A DNA stretch of 64,000 nucleotides. Source: Scandinavium sp002470465 (lineage in GTDB: Bacteria; Pseudomonadota; Gammaproteobacteria; Enterobacterales; Enterobacteriaceae). Positions 7,647 through 15,846 of this stretch are shown here, piece after piece. Under the pieces are notes generated by a model that saw only the letters and a program-made list of their open reading frames with translations, searched no databases and was not told the origin of the DNA. Location: the NCBI RefSeq assembly GCF_040750395.1, contig NZ_JBFLVD010000035.1, positions 1 through 64,000 on the forward strand. Reading direction: 5' to 3'. Numbering within the stretch: position 1 is the first letter of the stretch; every line of letters begins with the position of its first letter. Made by a program: the position numbers and the translations under genes.

Positions 7647-8443
7647 AGCGGATTAACGCCTTAACTATCGCCGGCACGGATCCGAGCGGCGGCGCGGGTA
7701 TTCAGGCCGATCTTAAAACGTTTTCAGCGCTGGGTGCTTATGGCTGTTCGGTCATTACTGCGCTGGTGGCGCAGAACACCCGTGGCGTGCAGTCGGTTTA
7801 TCGGATTGAGCCTGACTTTGTTGCAGCACAGCTCGATTCGGTGCTCAGCGATGTGCGAATCGACACTACCAAAATAGGGATGCTGGCGGAAACCGATATT
7901 GTGGAAGCCGTCGCGGAAAGGCTCGCGCGATACCAGAGCCAGAACGTGGTGCTGGATACGGTAATGCTGGCGAAAAGCGGCGATCCGCTGCTCTCTGAAT
8001 CGGCGGTTGAAACCCTGCGTAAAAGGCTGTTGCCGCAGGTTTCGTTAATCACGCCGAATCTGCCGGAAGCCGCTGCGTTACTGGATGCGCCACACGCTCA
8101 AAACGAGCGGGAGATGCTGGAGCAGGGACGTGCGCTGCGGGCTCTGGGCTGCGAGGCGGTGCTGATGAAGGGCGGGCATCTGGACGATGCGGAAAGCCCG
8201 GACTGGCTGTTTACCGCCGAAGGGGAACATCGCTTCACCGCACCGCGAGTACCAACGAAAAATACCCATGGAACCGGATGTACCTTGTCAGCGGCGTTAG
8301 CCGCGCTGCGTCCACGACATTCAGGCTGGCTGGAAACGGTGCCGGAGGCGAAACGCTGGCTCTCTGCGGCGCTCGCAAAAGCCGACTCGCTGGAGGTGGG
8401 GAATGGGATCGGTCCGGTGCATCATTTTCACGCCTGGTGGTAG
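7643..8443 (+). CDS. thiD: Bifunctional HMP kinase / HMP-P kinase
   Basis: Phosphorylates the pyrimidine half of thiamine twice, from HMP to HMP-P to HMP-PP, in the cytoplasm. The 266-residue ribokinase-fold protein begins with ALTIAGTDPSGGAGIQADLK (about 6-25) and has ITALVAQNTRGV, LITPNLPEAAAL, the lysine in VLMKGGH and the C-terminal kinase signature NTHGTGCTLSAALAA near residue 207. It overlaps thiM by 4 nt and shares its riboswitch-controlled transcript. Next comes yegW, 36 nt downstream on the same strand; the lysozyme-like gene yegX found between them in E. coli is absent. Confidence 0.97.
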   Translation: MKRINALTIAGTDPSGGAGIQADLKTFSALGAYGCSVITALVAQNTRGVQSVYRIEPDFVAAQLDSVLSDVRIDTTKIGMLAETDIVEAVAERLARYQSQNVVLDTVMLAKSGDPLLSESAVETLRKRLLPQVSLITPNLPEAAALLDAPHAQNEREMLEQGRALRALGCEAVLMKGGHLDDAESPDWLFTAEGEHRFTAPRVPTKNTHGTGCTLSAALAALRPRHSGWLETVPEAKRWLSAALAKADSLEVGNGIGPVHHFHAWW

Positions 8444-8479
8444 TATACTGGCTGAAACTGTCTGTCAGGAAAATCAGAG

Positions 8480-9226
8480 ATGGAACAAGCGCATACCCGG
8501 CTTCTTGCTCAACTGAATGAGCGCATCGCCGCCGCCGACAACACGCCGCTGTACCTGAAGTTTGCCGAAACGGTGAAGAACGCAGTGCGCAGCGGCTGGC
8601 TGGAGCACGGCAATATTCTGCCCGGCGAGCGCGATCTCAGCCAGCTCACCGGGGTATCGCGCATCACCGTGCGCAAGGCGATGCAGACTCTCGAAGACGA
8701 GGGTGTTGTGACGCGTGCCCGCGGCTATGGTACGCAGATCAACAACATCTTTGAGTATTCTTTGAAAGAGGCGCGCGGGTTTTCTCAGCAGGTGGTGCTG
8801 CGCGGGAAAAAGCCGGATACGCTGTGGGTCAACAAACGCGTGGTGGAATGCCCGGCTGAAGTGGCTGAGCAGCTGGCGATAGAGCCAAAAAGCGATGTGT
8901 TTCTACTCAAGCGCATTCGCTATGTCGATGAAGAGGCGGTGTCCATTGAGGAGTCGTGGGTGCCGTCGCATCTGATTGCGGATGCAGACGAGATCGGCAT
9001 TTCGCTGTACGACTACTTCCGTAGCCAGCATATTTATCCGCAGCGCACCCGCTCGCGGGTCAGCGCCCGGATGCCGGACGCCGAGTTTCAATCGCACATC
9101 AAAATGGATGACAAAATTCCGGTGCTGGTGATTAAACAGGTGGCGCTGGACCAGCAGCAGCGGCCGATTGAGTACAGCATCAGCTACTGCCGCAGTGATT
9201 TATACGTGTTTGTGTGTGAGGAGTAG
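8480..9226 (+). CDS. yegW: GntR/HutC-family transcriptional regulator YegW
   Basis: A 248-residue regulator, the same length as E. coli YegW. The N-terminal GntR winged helix (about 22-85) includes ILPGERDLSQLTGVSRITVR and the recognition region KAMQTLEDEGVVTRARGYGT. The C-terminal UTRA ligand-binding domain (about 105-245) ends in SDLYVFVCEE. HutC-type regulators usually bind the substrate of the neighbouring pathway; the neighbours are yegT, yegU and yegV, so the natural proposal is that it represses them. That is inference. AGGAAA precedes the ATG. Its 3' end overlaps the convergent yegV by 27 nt. Confidence 0.9.
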   Translation: MEQAHTRLLAQLNERIAAADNTPLYLKFAETVKNAVRSGWLEHGNILPGERDLSQLTGVSRITVRKAMQTLEDEGVVTRARGYGTQINNIFEYSLKEARGFSQQVVLRGKKPDTLWVNKRVVECPAEVAEQLAIEPKSDVFLLKRIRYVDEEAVSIEESWVPSHLIADADEIGISLYDYFRSQHIYPQRTRSRVSARMPDAEFQSHIKMDDKIPVLVIKQVALDQQQRPIEYSISYCRSDLYVFVCEE

Positions 9227-10153
9227 TTCGTCGCGCGTCGGTGCACAGTCGCCGCCGCGATGGCTTACCACCCACGATGCCACCGCATTGCCCAGCGTCA
9301 CCGCTTCGTTTAAAGACCAGCCCGCAGCTAAACCGGCCAGCACGCCGCCCGCGTGGCTGTCACCCGCCCCGATGGTGTCGACCACCGTCGTCGGAAATGC
9401 CGCTGCTTGCCCGCAGCCTTTCTCACTGAAATACCATGCGCCGTCTTTGTCTTGCCTGACAATCAGCGGGGCATGCCAGCGTTCCAGCCACGCTTTGCCC
9501 AGCGCTTCAGTCTCGTCGGGAAGCTGGTAAAGTTCAGCCACGATCTCCGCTTCCTGACGGTTCAGGGTGATAAGCGGCTTGCAGGCCATGATGCGGGCGA
9601 AGCGCTCCGGTGGAATATCAGCAATACGCGGCCCGAAATCGATAAGCGCAGTGACGCCTGGCGTCAACGCCAGCCAGCCAATCAGCAAATCCGCGCAGGA
9701 GGCGGTGAGCTGATAGCCGGAAAGATAAACCAGACCGTCGGCATGGCGCGGCAGGCGTGCCAGCCATTCATTCGTCCATGCGTTTTCCACGCCGGTAAAG
9801 GACATGAAGGTACGCTCACCGTCGGGTTCAACCAGCGCCAGGCACCAGCCGTTATCACCTCTGTCGGTTTCAATCACGCTGGTGATGCCCTGCTTGTGCA
9901 GATTGTTACGCACGATGTCAGCCCAGACGCCCTGGCCCAGCGGCAGGGCATTGCAGGCATCGATATCCAGACGCTTCAGCGCCACGGCGACGTTCAATGC
10001 ACAGCCGCCAATATTCACGCTTTGCTGCTGGAGCTCGATATCACAGCCGCGCCAGGGCAGGGCGTAGGCGTCGGCGATGACGTCAATCACCGCCGAGCCG
10101 ATCACCGTCACCGGGCGCCGCTGCTGAAGCTGCCTCAGTTTGTCGCTCAGCAT
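9200..10153 (-). CDS. yegV: PfkB-family sugar/nucleoside kinase YegV
   Basis: A 317-residue ribokinase-fold kinase (E. coli about 321). The N-terminus has VIGSAVIDVIADAYALP and NIGGCALNVAVALKRL (about 17-63), the first PfkB signature. The C-terminus carries the catalytic-base and anion-hole motif VVDTIGAGDSHAGGVLAGLA near residue 265. By analogy with other PfkB enzymes encoded beside nucleoside carriers, it probably phosphorylates a pentose or nucleoside released by YegU; the true substrate is unknown. Its start overlaps the yegU stop by 7 nt, so it is the last gene of the yegTUV operon. Confidence 0.9.
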   Translation of the reverse strand: MLSDKLRQLQQRRPVTVIGSAVIDVIADAYALPWRGCDIELQQQSVNIGGCALNVAVALKRLDIDACNALPLGQGVWADIVRNNLHKQGITSVIETDRGDNGWCLALVEPDGERTFMSFTGVENAWTNEWLARLPRHADGLVYLSGYQLTASCADLLIGWLALTPGVTALIDFGPRIADIPPERFARIMACKPLITLNRQEAEIVAELYQLPDETEALGKAWLERWHAPLIVRQDKDGAWYFSEKGCGQAAAFPTTVVDTIGAGDSHAGGVLAGLAAGWSLNEAVTLGNAVASWVVSHRGGDCAPTRDELLLTHKHV

Positions 10154-11154
10154 TTTTCCTCCCGCCGTTGACGGAACTGCAGCAGGGCATCGGCGTAGCG
10201 CCCAAAGTCGAGCTGATTCACTTCGTCCAGTTCCCGCTTCAGCGCAGGGTCAATGCCGTCGACGCCGTGCAGCGCGCCGCAGATAGCGGTTGCCATTGCG
10301 CCGATGGTGTCGGTGTCGCCGCCGAGGTTTGCGCAGAGGATGGCGCAGCGGTTCGGATCGGTTTCGGCCAGCTCCACCATTGCAATTGCACAGGCTACCG
10401 ATTCAATGGTGCTGGTGCCCGCGCCAACCAGCTGGTAGAGCTGCTCGCAGGCGGATTCCACGCCGTGGGCTTCACGCACCGTTTTAAGCGCCAGCTCAAT
10501 GCGCATCGCAAGAGAAGCATTGAAAGTGGTGACGCGTTTTTCCTGTGCGTGGTGGGCGATGGACGGTAGCGCATCGACAATGTTCTGCCAGCTTTCACCG
10601 TCAATCGCGCGGGAAACCGCCCAGCCAATGGCCACGGCGCCAGCGAGGGCGAGATCGGATTTGTGCGTCGGGCTGGAGGCCTGCGCGACATCATCAATAA
10701 AGGCATCCAGATTTGCCGTTGGCAGCACGCAGCCGAGTGGGGAAACGCGCATCGCCGCGCCGTTAGTCACGCCGTTGTTCTCAAGCTGGCTGACCGGCTT
10801 GCCGTCGCGGATCGCATTCAGCGCAATTTTTGACGTCGGGCCGAGCACGTTTTTATTGAACGCGTCGAAGCCCTCAGCCCATGCCAGGATGTGGCGACCG
10901 ATGACGTCCGGGACGATTTCACCGTCGCATTCGATTAACGCGTCGGCCAGGCACAGCGCCATTGAGGTGTCGTCGGTAAATTCTGCGCGTTTGAAGTAGC
11001 AGGCGGCGTTATTTTCCGCCGGGCCATCGAGAAAACGGTCAATCCACCCGAAGTGCGCCTTCACGCGGGAGCGCGGCCACAGCTCAGAAGGCATTCCCAT
11101 CGCATCGCCTAACGCCTGCCCATAGAGGGCACCGAGAATTCGTTGGTGTTTCAT
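10147..11154 (-). CDS. yegU: ADP-ribosylglycohydrolase family protein YegU
   Basis: A 335-residue all-helical member of the DraG/ARH hydrolase family. The dinuclear metal site motifs are present: GDAMGMPSE near residue 17, the TDDTSMAL stretch near residue 60, and the C-terminal GGDTDTIGAMATAICG near residue 278. The family removes ADP-ribose or similar N-glycosidic ribose groups from proteins or small molecules. Placed between a nucleoside-type carrier (yegT) and a PfkB kinase (yegV), it more likely acts on an imported ribosyl compound than on a protein; that is inference. It overlaps yegT by 4 nt at its start and yegV by 7 nt at its end. Confidence 0.9.
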   Translation of the reverse strand: MKHQRILGALYGQALGDAMGMPSELWPRSRVKAHFGWIDRFLDGPAENNAACYFKRAEFTDDTSMALCLADALIECDGEIVPDVIGRHILAWAEGFDAFNKNVLGPTSKIALNAIRDGKPVSQLENNGVTNGAAMRVSPLGCVLPTANLDAFIDDVAQASSPTHKSDLALAGAVAIGWAVSRAIDGESWQNIVDALPSIAHHAQEKRVTTFNASLAMRIELALKTVREAHGVESACEQLYQLVGAGTSTIESVACAIAMVELAETDPNRCAILCANLGGDTDTIGAMATAICGALHGVDGIDPALKRELDEVNQLDFGRYADALLQFRQRREEKC

Positions 11155-12434
11155 TTCACTTCCTCATGTGTCATCGCCATATCGCGTTCGTCGGTGTCGA
11201 CGTGGATGGCGGTAATCTCTTTGTCCGATTCACGGAAGAACAGCATAAACAGCACGGCAATCACCGCGATCATCACCGCACCGAAGGTCCACATTCCGGC
11301 CCAGTTAAAGGTCAGTCCGTTAACGGGCTCCTTATAGGCGAACATTTTTTCCATCATCACCCCGCCCAGACGGTAGCCGAGCAGGCTGCCGAAGCCCTGA
11401 CAGCAGAGCGTAATCAGGCCCTGCGCGGCGTTGCGCATCTGCACCGGCGCTTTTTTATCCACATAGATATAGGCCGTGACGTAGTAAAAATCGTAGCTCA
11501 CGCCGTGCAGCAAAATACCGAGGAAAAGCAGGCCGTAGGTGAAGTAATGTTCTGCGCCACCGTAGACGAAGAAGCCATAGCGAATCGCTGCGGTGATCAA
11601 ACCCAGTAATAATACCTTTTTAATACCAAAGCGTTTAGTGAAGAACGGCAGCGCCAGCATAAAGAAGATTTCGGAGAACTGACCGAGGGTCATCCAGCCG
11701 GTGGCATTGTGCATGCCCACTTCCGTTAAATAGCCATTGGCGAAGATGTAATAGAACGCCAGCGGCATCGCGAACAGGAAAGAGCAGAAGAAAAAGACGA
11801 GGAAGTTTTTATCGCGCAGCAGGACCAGCGCGTCCAGGCCAAGCATCACCTTCAGGCTCAGCTTGCCGGTGCTCTTCGGTGGCGTATCCGGCAGGAACAG
11901 CGCGAACACGCCGAGCAGCGCGGAGCTGCCTGCGGTAATCAGCAATGGAATGCTGGTTGGCGAAATGTCGTCATAGCCCATCATCTGCGGTAAGAATCCG
12001 CACACCAGCCCCGAGCCAATCCAGCCGATGGTGCCCATCACGCGGATGCGCGGGAAGTCACGCTCGACGTCCGGCACGTGGGAAAACGCGATGCTGTTGG
12101 TCAACGCGATGGTCGGCATATAGGTGAGCGAGTAGGCCAGCAGCAGCGGGAAGAAGCCGCTGAAGGTGGTTTGCTGTGCGGCGAAGTACATCAGGATGGC
12201 GCCTGCGAACATCAGCACGGCCAGCACTTTCTGCGCAGGGAAGAAGCGGTCCGTCAGCGAGCCGACGAGGATAGGCGAGAGGATCGCGGCGATGGCGGTA
12301 CAGGCGTAAGACCAGCCGATTTCCCCGGCGCTGAAGCCATTTTTACTGAGCCACAGCCACAATGGCACGAACCATGCGCCCCAGATAAACCACTCTACGA
12401 ACATCATGAACGACAGCTTTACCGTAGTTTTCAT
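11151..12434 (-). CDS. yegT: Nucleoside:H+ symporter-family MFS transporter YegT
   Basis: A 427-residue inner-membrane carrier of the NupG/XapB-like nucleoside:proton symporter family. About 12 membrane segments are visible, with family motifs MMFVEWFIWGAWFVPLW near residue 10 and YDFYYVTAYIYVDKKAP near residue 318. The charged C-terminus is cytoplasmic. The ATG at 12434 has AAGGAT 7 nt upstream and yields the usual MKTTVKLSF start; upstream ATGs at 12449 and 12479 add unconserved residues. It is the first gene of the yegTUV operon and probably imports its substrate. It is divergent from fbaB. Confidence 0.9.
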   Translation of the reverse strand: MKTTVKLSFMMFVEWFIWGAWFVPLWLWLSKNGFSAGEIGWSYACTAIAAILSPILVGSLTDRFFPAQKVLAVLMFAGAILMYFAAQQTTFSGFFPLLLAYSLTYMPTIALTNSIAFSHVPDVERDFPRIRVMGTIGWIGSGLVCGFLPQMMGYDDISPTSIPLLITAGSSALLGVFALFLPDTPPKSTGKLSLKVMLGLDALVLLRDKNFLVFFFCSFLFAMPLAFYYIFANGYLTEVGMHNATGWMTLGQFSEIFFMLALPFFTKRFGIKKVLLLGLITAAIRYGFFVYGGAEHYFTYGLLFLGILLHGVSYDFYYVTAYIYVDKKAPVQMRNAAQGLITLCCQGFGSLLGYRLGGVMMEKMFAYKEPVNGLTFNWAGMWTFGAVMIAVIAVLFMLFFRESDKEITAIHVDTDERDMAMTHEEVK

Positions 12435-12683
12435 CTTTAAATCCTTCATGACAGGTAAGGTACGCCTGCACACTACCATTGAATAATACCTTTAAAATAC
12501 CTTTGCGATGATTCCTTGAGCGACTTAACACTTTTCTGCACCTGAATCGTGCCAGCGGATTGTGCTTAAAAGCGCACGAATAGGCTGGAAAAATCAGGTC
12601 CAGAGGTCCAGGCTTAGGGTTGCCTGAAATCAGGCCCAGGACATTCATGCTCGTTTTTACGGGCACTTACGGGAGTTATCGCT

Positions 12684-13733
12684 ATGACTGATATTGCGCA
12701 GTTGCTTGGCAAAGACGCCGACAGCCTTTTACAGCATCGTTGTATGACCATTCCGTCCGGGCAGCTTTATCTTCCCGGTCCCGATTATGTTGACCGCGTG
12801 ATGATCGACAATAACCGCCCACCTGCCGTGCTGCGGAACATGCAGACTCTGTACAACACCGGCCGCCTGGCGGGCACCGGCTATCTCTCTATTTTACCGG
12901 TAGACCAGGGCGTTGAGCACTCTGCGGGCGCATCGTTTGCGGCAAATCCGCTCTATTTTGACCCGAAAAACATTGTCGAGCTGGCGATTGAGGCAGGCTG
13001 TAACTGTGTGGCCTCCACTTATGGTGTGCTGGCGAGCGTGTCGCGCCGCTATGCGCACCGCATTCCTTTCCTCGTGAAGCTCAACCACAATGAAACGCTG
13101 AGCTACCCGAACACCTTCGATCAAACCCTCTATGCCAGCGTCGAGCAGGCTTTTAACATGGGCGCGGTGGCTGTTGGGGCGACTATCTATTTTGGTTCGG
13201 AAGAGTCTCGTCGCCAGATTGAGGAGATTTCAGCCGCCTTTGAACGTGCGCACGAGCTGGGGATGGTGACGGTACTGTGGGCCTACCTGCGAAATTCTGC
13301 CTTTAAGAAAGACGGCGTCGACTATCACGTTTCGGCGGATTTGACCGGACAGGCCAACCACCTTGCGGCCACTATCGGCGCCGATATCGTGAAGCAAAAA
13401 ATGGCGGAAAATAACGGTGGCTACAAGGCCGTCAATTTCGGCTACACCGATGAGCGCGTTTACAGCAAGCTCACCACCGACAATCCTATCGATCTGGTGC
13501 GTTACCAGCTGGCAAACTGCTATATGGGGCGCGCCGGGTTAATTAACTCCGGCGGTGCTGCCGGGGATAATGATCAGGCCGACGCGGTTCGCACGGCGGT
13601 GATTAATAAACGTGCGGGCGGTATGGGACTTATTCTTGGCCGCAAAGCGTTTAAGAAATCGATGGCTGAGGGCGTGAAGCTGATAAACTCGGTGCAGGAT
13701 GTTTATCTGGACGAAAAAGTCACCATCGCCTGA
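12684..13733 (+). CDS. fbaB: Class I fructose-bisphosphate aldolase (DhnA type)
   Basis: Schiff-base aldolase that interconverts fructose 1,6-bisphosphate with dihydroxyacetone phosphate and glyceraldehyde 3-phosphate, used mainly in gluconeogenic growth in E. coli. The 349-residue protein (E. coli 350) has ILPVDQGVEHSAG near residue 71, LNHNETLSYPNTFDQ near residue 135, the Schiff-base lysine region GADIVKQKMAENNGG near residue 232, and AGLINSGGAAGD and GLILGRKAF in the phosphate-binding loops. GGGAG precedes the ATG. A TGAATCGT stretch at 12543 resembles half of a Cra (FruR) operator but is not strong enough to call. The gene ends at a bidirectional terminator. Confidence 0.96.
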   Translation: MTDIAQLLGKDADSLLQHRCMTIPSGQLYLPGPDYVDRVMIDNNRPPAVLRNMQTLYNTGRLAGTGYLSILPVDQGVEHSAGASFAANPLYFDPKNIVELAIEAGCNCVASTYGVLASVSRRYAHRIPFLVKLNHNETLSYPNTFDQTLYASVEQAFNMGAVAVGATIYFGSEESRRQIEEISAAFERAHELGMVTVLWAYLRNSAFKKDGVDYHVSADLTGQANHLAATIGADIVKQKMAENNGGYKAVNFGYTDERVYSKLTTDNPIDLVRYQLANCYMGRAGLINSGGAAGDNDQADAVRTAVINKRAGGMGLILGRKAFKKSMAEGVKLINSVQDVYLDEKVTIA

Positions 13734-13743
13734 TCGCCTGCTG

Positions 13744-13775
13744 AAAAAAGCCTCCTGAATTTGGGAGGCTTTTTT
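13744..13775. terminator. Bidirectional terminator between fbaB and yegS
   Basis: The stem GCCTCC / GGAGGC is extended by six A on the left and six T on the right around a short loop, so it reads as an intrinsic terminator on both strands. It lies 11 nt after the fbaB stop and 5 nt after the yegS stop. Confidence 0.88.
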
Positions 13776-13780
13776 CGCCG

Positions 13781-14680
13781 CTAGCGCAGTAAAGGGCAGC
13801 CTGGCGGCAGGCGGCATTTCAGAGCGTGCGGCAAAATCTCGATACGAAATTCCCGGCCGCTCATCGGCTCGCCGTCCAGGTTAAACGTGATGTCGTGCGG
13901 GGCGGAAATTTCAAACCACGATGACACGCCATCAATCAGGTTAGGGCTCTCCTGCGGGCTTGAAAGCGTAGTGAGCAGAGCAGGAAGCAGCTCTTCGCCG
14001 GTAAAGATACGCAGATGAAGCAGGCCGTCGTTAATGAGTGCGTCCGGGCAAAGCTGCTGGCCGCCTCCGGCCTGACGCCCGTTGCCAATGCCTATCACCA
14101 GCGCGTCGCCTTGCCAGTGGAATCCTTCTCCACGAATTTCACAGCGGTCGGCTTTCAGCGTATCAGGCCGCATCAGACCGTGAATCAGATAAGAGACGCC
14201 GCCCAGCGCTGCCTTCAGCTTTTCTGGCGTCTCGCTGGTAATTCTCGTCCCGAAACCACCGGTCGCCATATTGATAAAGCAGGTTTTTTCGTTCACCCGG
14301 GCGATATCGATAGCCGCGGCATTTCCCGCCATCGCCAGCTTCAGCGCTTTATCCAGTTCGCCGGGTACACCGACGCTGGTGGCAAAATCGTTGGCAGTGC
14401 CGAGCGGTAAAAGGCCGAGCGCCGGCGTATGCGGGTGTTTGCAGTGAATTAACGCCGTCGCCACTTCATTGATCGTGCCGTCGCCGCCGCCTGCGATCAC
14501 CGTCGCCACGCCCAGCTCACAGGCTTCTTCAAGATAGCGAGCGGCATCCCCTTTCTCCCATGTCACCCGCACGTGGATCTCCACGCCCTCATCGCGAAGC
14601 TGGTTGATGGCCTCACGCAGCTCAGGGTTACCCGCGCCTTTGCCGTTCAGGATCAGTAAGCCAGGTGGAAAGTCAGTCAT
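13781..14680 (-). CDS. yegS: Lipid kinase YegS
   Basis: A 299-residue diacylglycerol-kinase-fold enzyme; E. coli YegS phosphorylates phosphatidylglycerol in vitro. The nucleotide-binding signature GGGDGTINEVATALI (about 65-79) and PLGTANDFATSVG (about 91-103) are intact, and the C-terminal lobe includes GNGRQAGGGQQLCPDA and LDGEPMSGREF. The ATG at 14680 gives the E. coli length and has a GGAT ribosome site; the ATG at 14692 lacks one. A 323-bp gap upstream (14681-15003) holds a minus-strand terminator, a possible sRNA and the ribosome site of the divergent reductase-like gene. Confidence 0.93.
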   Translation of the reverse strand: MTDFPPGLLILNGKGAGNPELREAINQLRDEGVEIHVRVTWEKGDAARYLEEACELGVATVIAGGGDGTINEVATALIHCKHPHTPALGLLPLGTANDFATSVGVPGELDKALKLAMAGNAAAIDIARVNEKTCFINMATGGFGTRITSETPEKLKAALGGVSYLIHGLMRPDTLKADRCEIRGEGFHWQGDALVIGIGNGRQAGGGQQLCPDALINDGLLHLRIFTGEELLPALLTTLSSPQESPNLIDGVSSWFEISAPHDITFNLDGEPMSGREFRIEILPHALKCRLPPGCPLLR

Positions 14681-14772
14681 CTTTTTATCCATTTATTCAA
14701 CATGATAAAAGTGTAACGCAGGAAGCAGGGATGCGCCTGGGGAATAGGCTGAAATGGGGCTGAATAGCAGAC

Positions 14773-14867
14773 AAAAAAATAAGCCCGCCAAGGGCTGTGA
14801 GTTAATGGGTCGATGCAACACTATCCTTAAACAAGGAGGACGCAACCCTCTGTCATTATTTTGGGGA
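14773..14867 (-). ncRNA. Candidate small RNA or yegS leader attenuator
   Basis: The gap upstream of yegS contains a clear minus-strand intrinsic terminator: AGCCC-TTGGC-GGGCT (14796-14782) followed by TATTTTTTT (14781-14773). A -10-like TATAAA lies at 14879-14874, which would place a transcript start near 14867 and give an RNA of about 95 nt; the -35 is poor. The predicted RNA contains TCCTCCTTG, an anti-Shine-Dalgarno stretch of the kind CyaR uses (CCACCTCCTTAG). It could be an independent sRNA, or an attenuated leader of yegS, whose start codon is about 90 nt downstream. I know of no named RNA here in E. coli. Confidence 0.35.
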
Positions 14868-15003
14868 TTGATTTTTATATCATCAGGAAGGGCTGGAAAT
14901 AGTGCCCGAGGCATTGAAATTCTCATGGCGATCGCACAGGCTGAATGTAGCAGTGCCGGGAGAATCTTTACGTAACATTAACCTTAATACCTGGAGGATT
15001 TAT

Positions 15004-15645
15004 ATGTTGGTTCGTGCTGATCTTATAATCTCGCTCGATGGTTTCGCCACCACGACGGATCAAACTCCAGAAAAGCCATTCGGCGAGGACTGGTCGCGCC
15101 TGGTGGGGGCTTATGTTGCTACCCGGACTTTTCGGGAGCGCGTTCTCCATGACACCAGTGGCCAGGGCACTACTGGCCTGGACGATGATTATGCGAAGGA
15201 CTACTTTGAGAACGTCGGGGCAGAGATCATGGGAGCCGGTAAGTTCGGACTGCACAACTATCCCGACGATCCGAACTGGAAGGGATGGTGGGGAGATGAG
15301 CCTCCATTTCACTATCCGGTCTTCGTCCTGACAAACAAGCCACGGCCTGCTATTGAAATGAGCGGTGGAACCACTTTCCACTTCATTACGGCATCGCCGG
15401 CCGATGCGCTGAAGCGTGCAGCAGCAGTCGCCAGGGGCAGGGATGTTCGCATAGGTGGCGGACCGACAATTGTTCGCGACTATCTCAGAGCCGGACTCAT
15501 CGACCGCCTTCACGTTGCCATTACTCCCATTCTTCTCGGAGATGGCATACGTCTGTGGGACGATCTGCGTGGTCTGGAGGCCGGTTATAAGGTCACTTCG
15601 CAAACGGCTGAGAGCGGAACTGTTCACATCACATTTCAGCGCTAG
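15004..15645 (+). CDS. Dihydrofolate reductase-family (RibD C-terminal domain) protein
   Basis: A 213-residue cytoplasmic protein with the DHFR/RibD-C reductase fold: N-terminal ADLIISLDGFATT, central MGAGKFGL, and the NADPH-binding VRIGGGPTIVRDYLRAGLID near residue 155, followed by LHVAITPILLGDGIRLWDDL. Relatives are often annotated as riboflavin-specific deaminases or general reductases; the substrate is unknown. A strong GGAGG 6 nt before the ATG sets the start. It is not at this place in E. coli, sits between two small-RNA-like elements, and uses codons rarer than its neighbours (ATA, AGG, GGA, CGG), which suggests horizontal transfer. Confidence 0.85.
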   Translation: MLVRADLIISLDGFATTTDQTPEKPFGEDWSRLVGAYVATRTFRERVLHDTSGQGTTGLDDDYAKDYFENVGAEIMGAGKFGLHNYPDDPNWKGWWGDEPPFHYPVFVLTNKPRPAIEMSGGTTFHFITASPADALKRAAAVARGRDVRIGGGPTIVRDYLRAGLIDRLHVAITPILLGDGIRLWDDLRGLEAGYKVTSQTAESGTVHITFQR

Positions 15646-15674
15646 CGCAGCTGTACGGCCCATCGTGTTAAAAC

Positions 15675-15761
15675 AAAAAAATTAGCCCGCGTAAGGGAGA
15701 TTACGCAGGCTAAGGAGGTGGTTCCTGGTACAGCTAGCATTTATGGGTTATGTTTTTCAGC
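15675..15761 (-). ncRNA. cyaR: Small RNA CyaR (RyeE)
   Basis: An 87-nt Hfq-dependent RNA, nearly identical to E. coli CyaR. The 5' end reads GCTGAAAAACATAACCC, the middle carries the CCACCTCCTTAG seed that pairs with ribosome sites of targets such as ompX, luxS and nadE in E. coli, and the 3' end is a terminator hairpin (AGCCTGCGTAA / TTACGCGGGCT) with a run of T. It lies between trhP and the reductase-like gene, in the same relation to trhP (yegQ) as in E. coli. Confidence 0.95.
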
Positions 15762-15768
15762 GCCTCGG

Positions 15769-15811
15769 ATAATACCCTTATCAAGCGAAGCGGTATGTGA
15801 TCCGATTCTAA
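15769..15811 (-). promoter_or_regulatory. cyaR promoter with CRP site
   Basis: A -10 TATTAT (15774-15769) sits 7 nt before the RNA 5' end. A half-conserved CRP site (one perfect TCACA arm on the minus strand at 15800-15796 and a weak arm at 15811-15807) is centred about 42 bp upstream of the start, the class II activator position. This agrees with the known cAMP-CRP activation of cyaR. Confidence 0.65.
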
Positions 15812-15846
15812 GAATTTTCCCACAACGAAAAAATAACTATGCTAAA

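Noticed and set aside
12543..12554. Cra (FruR) operator upstream of fbaB
   Set aside because: Only one half (TGAATCGT) fits the consensus; the other half does not, so I left it as a remark in the fbaB entry.
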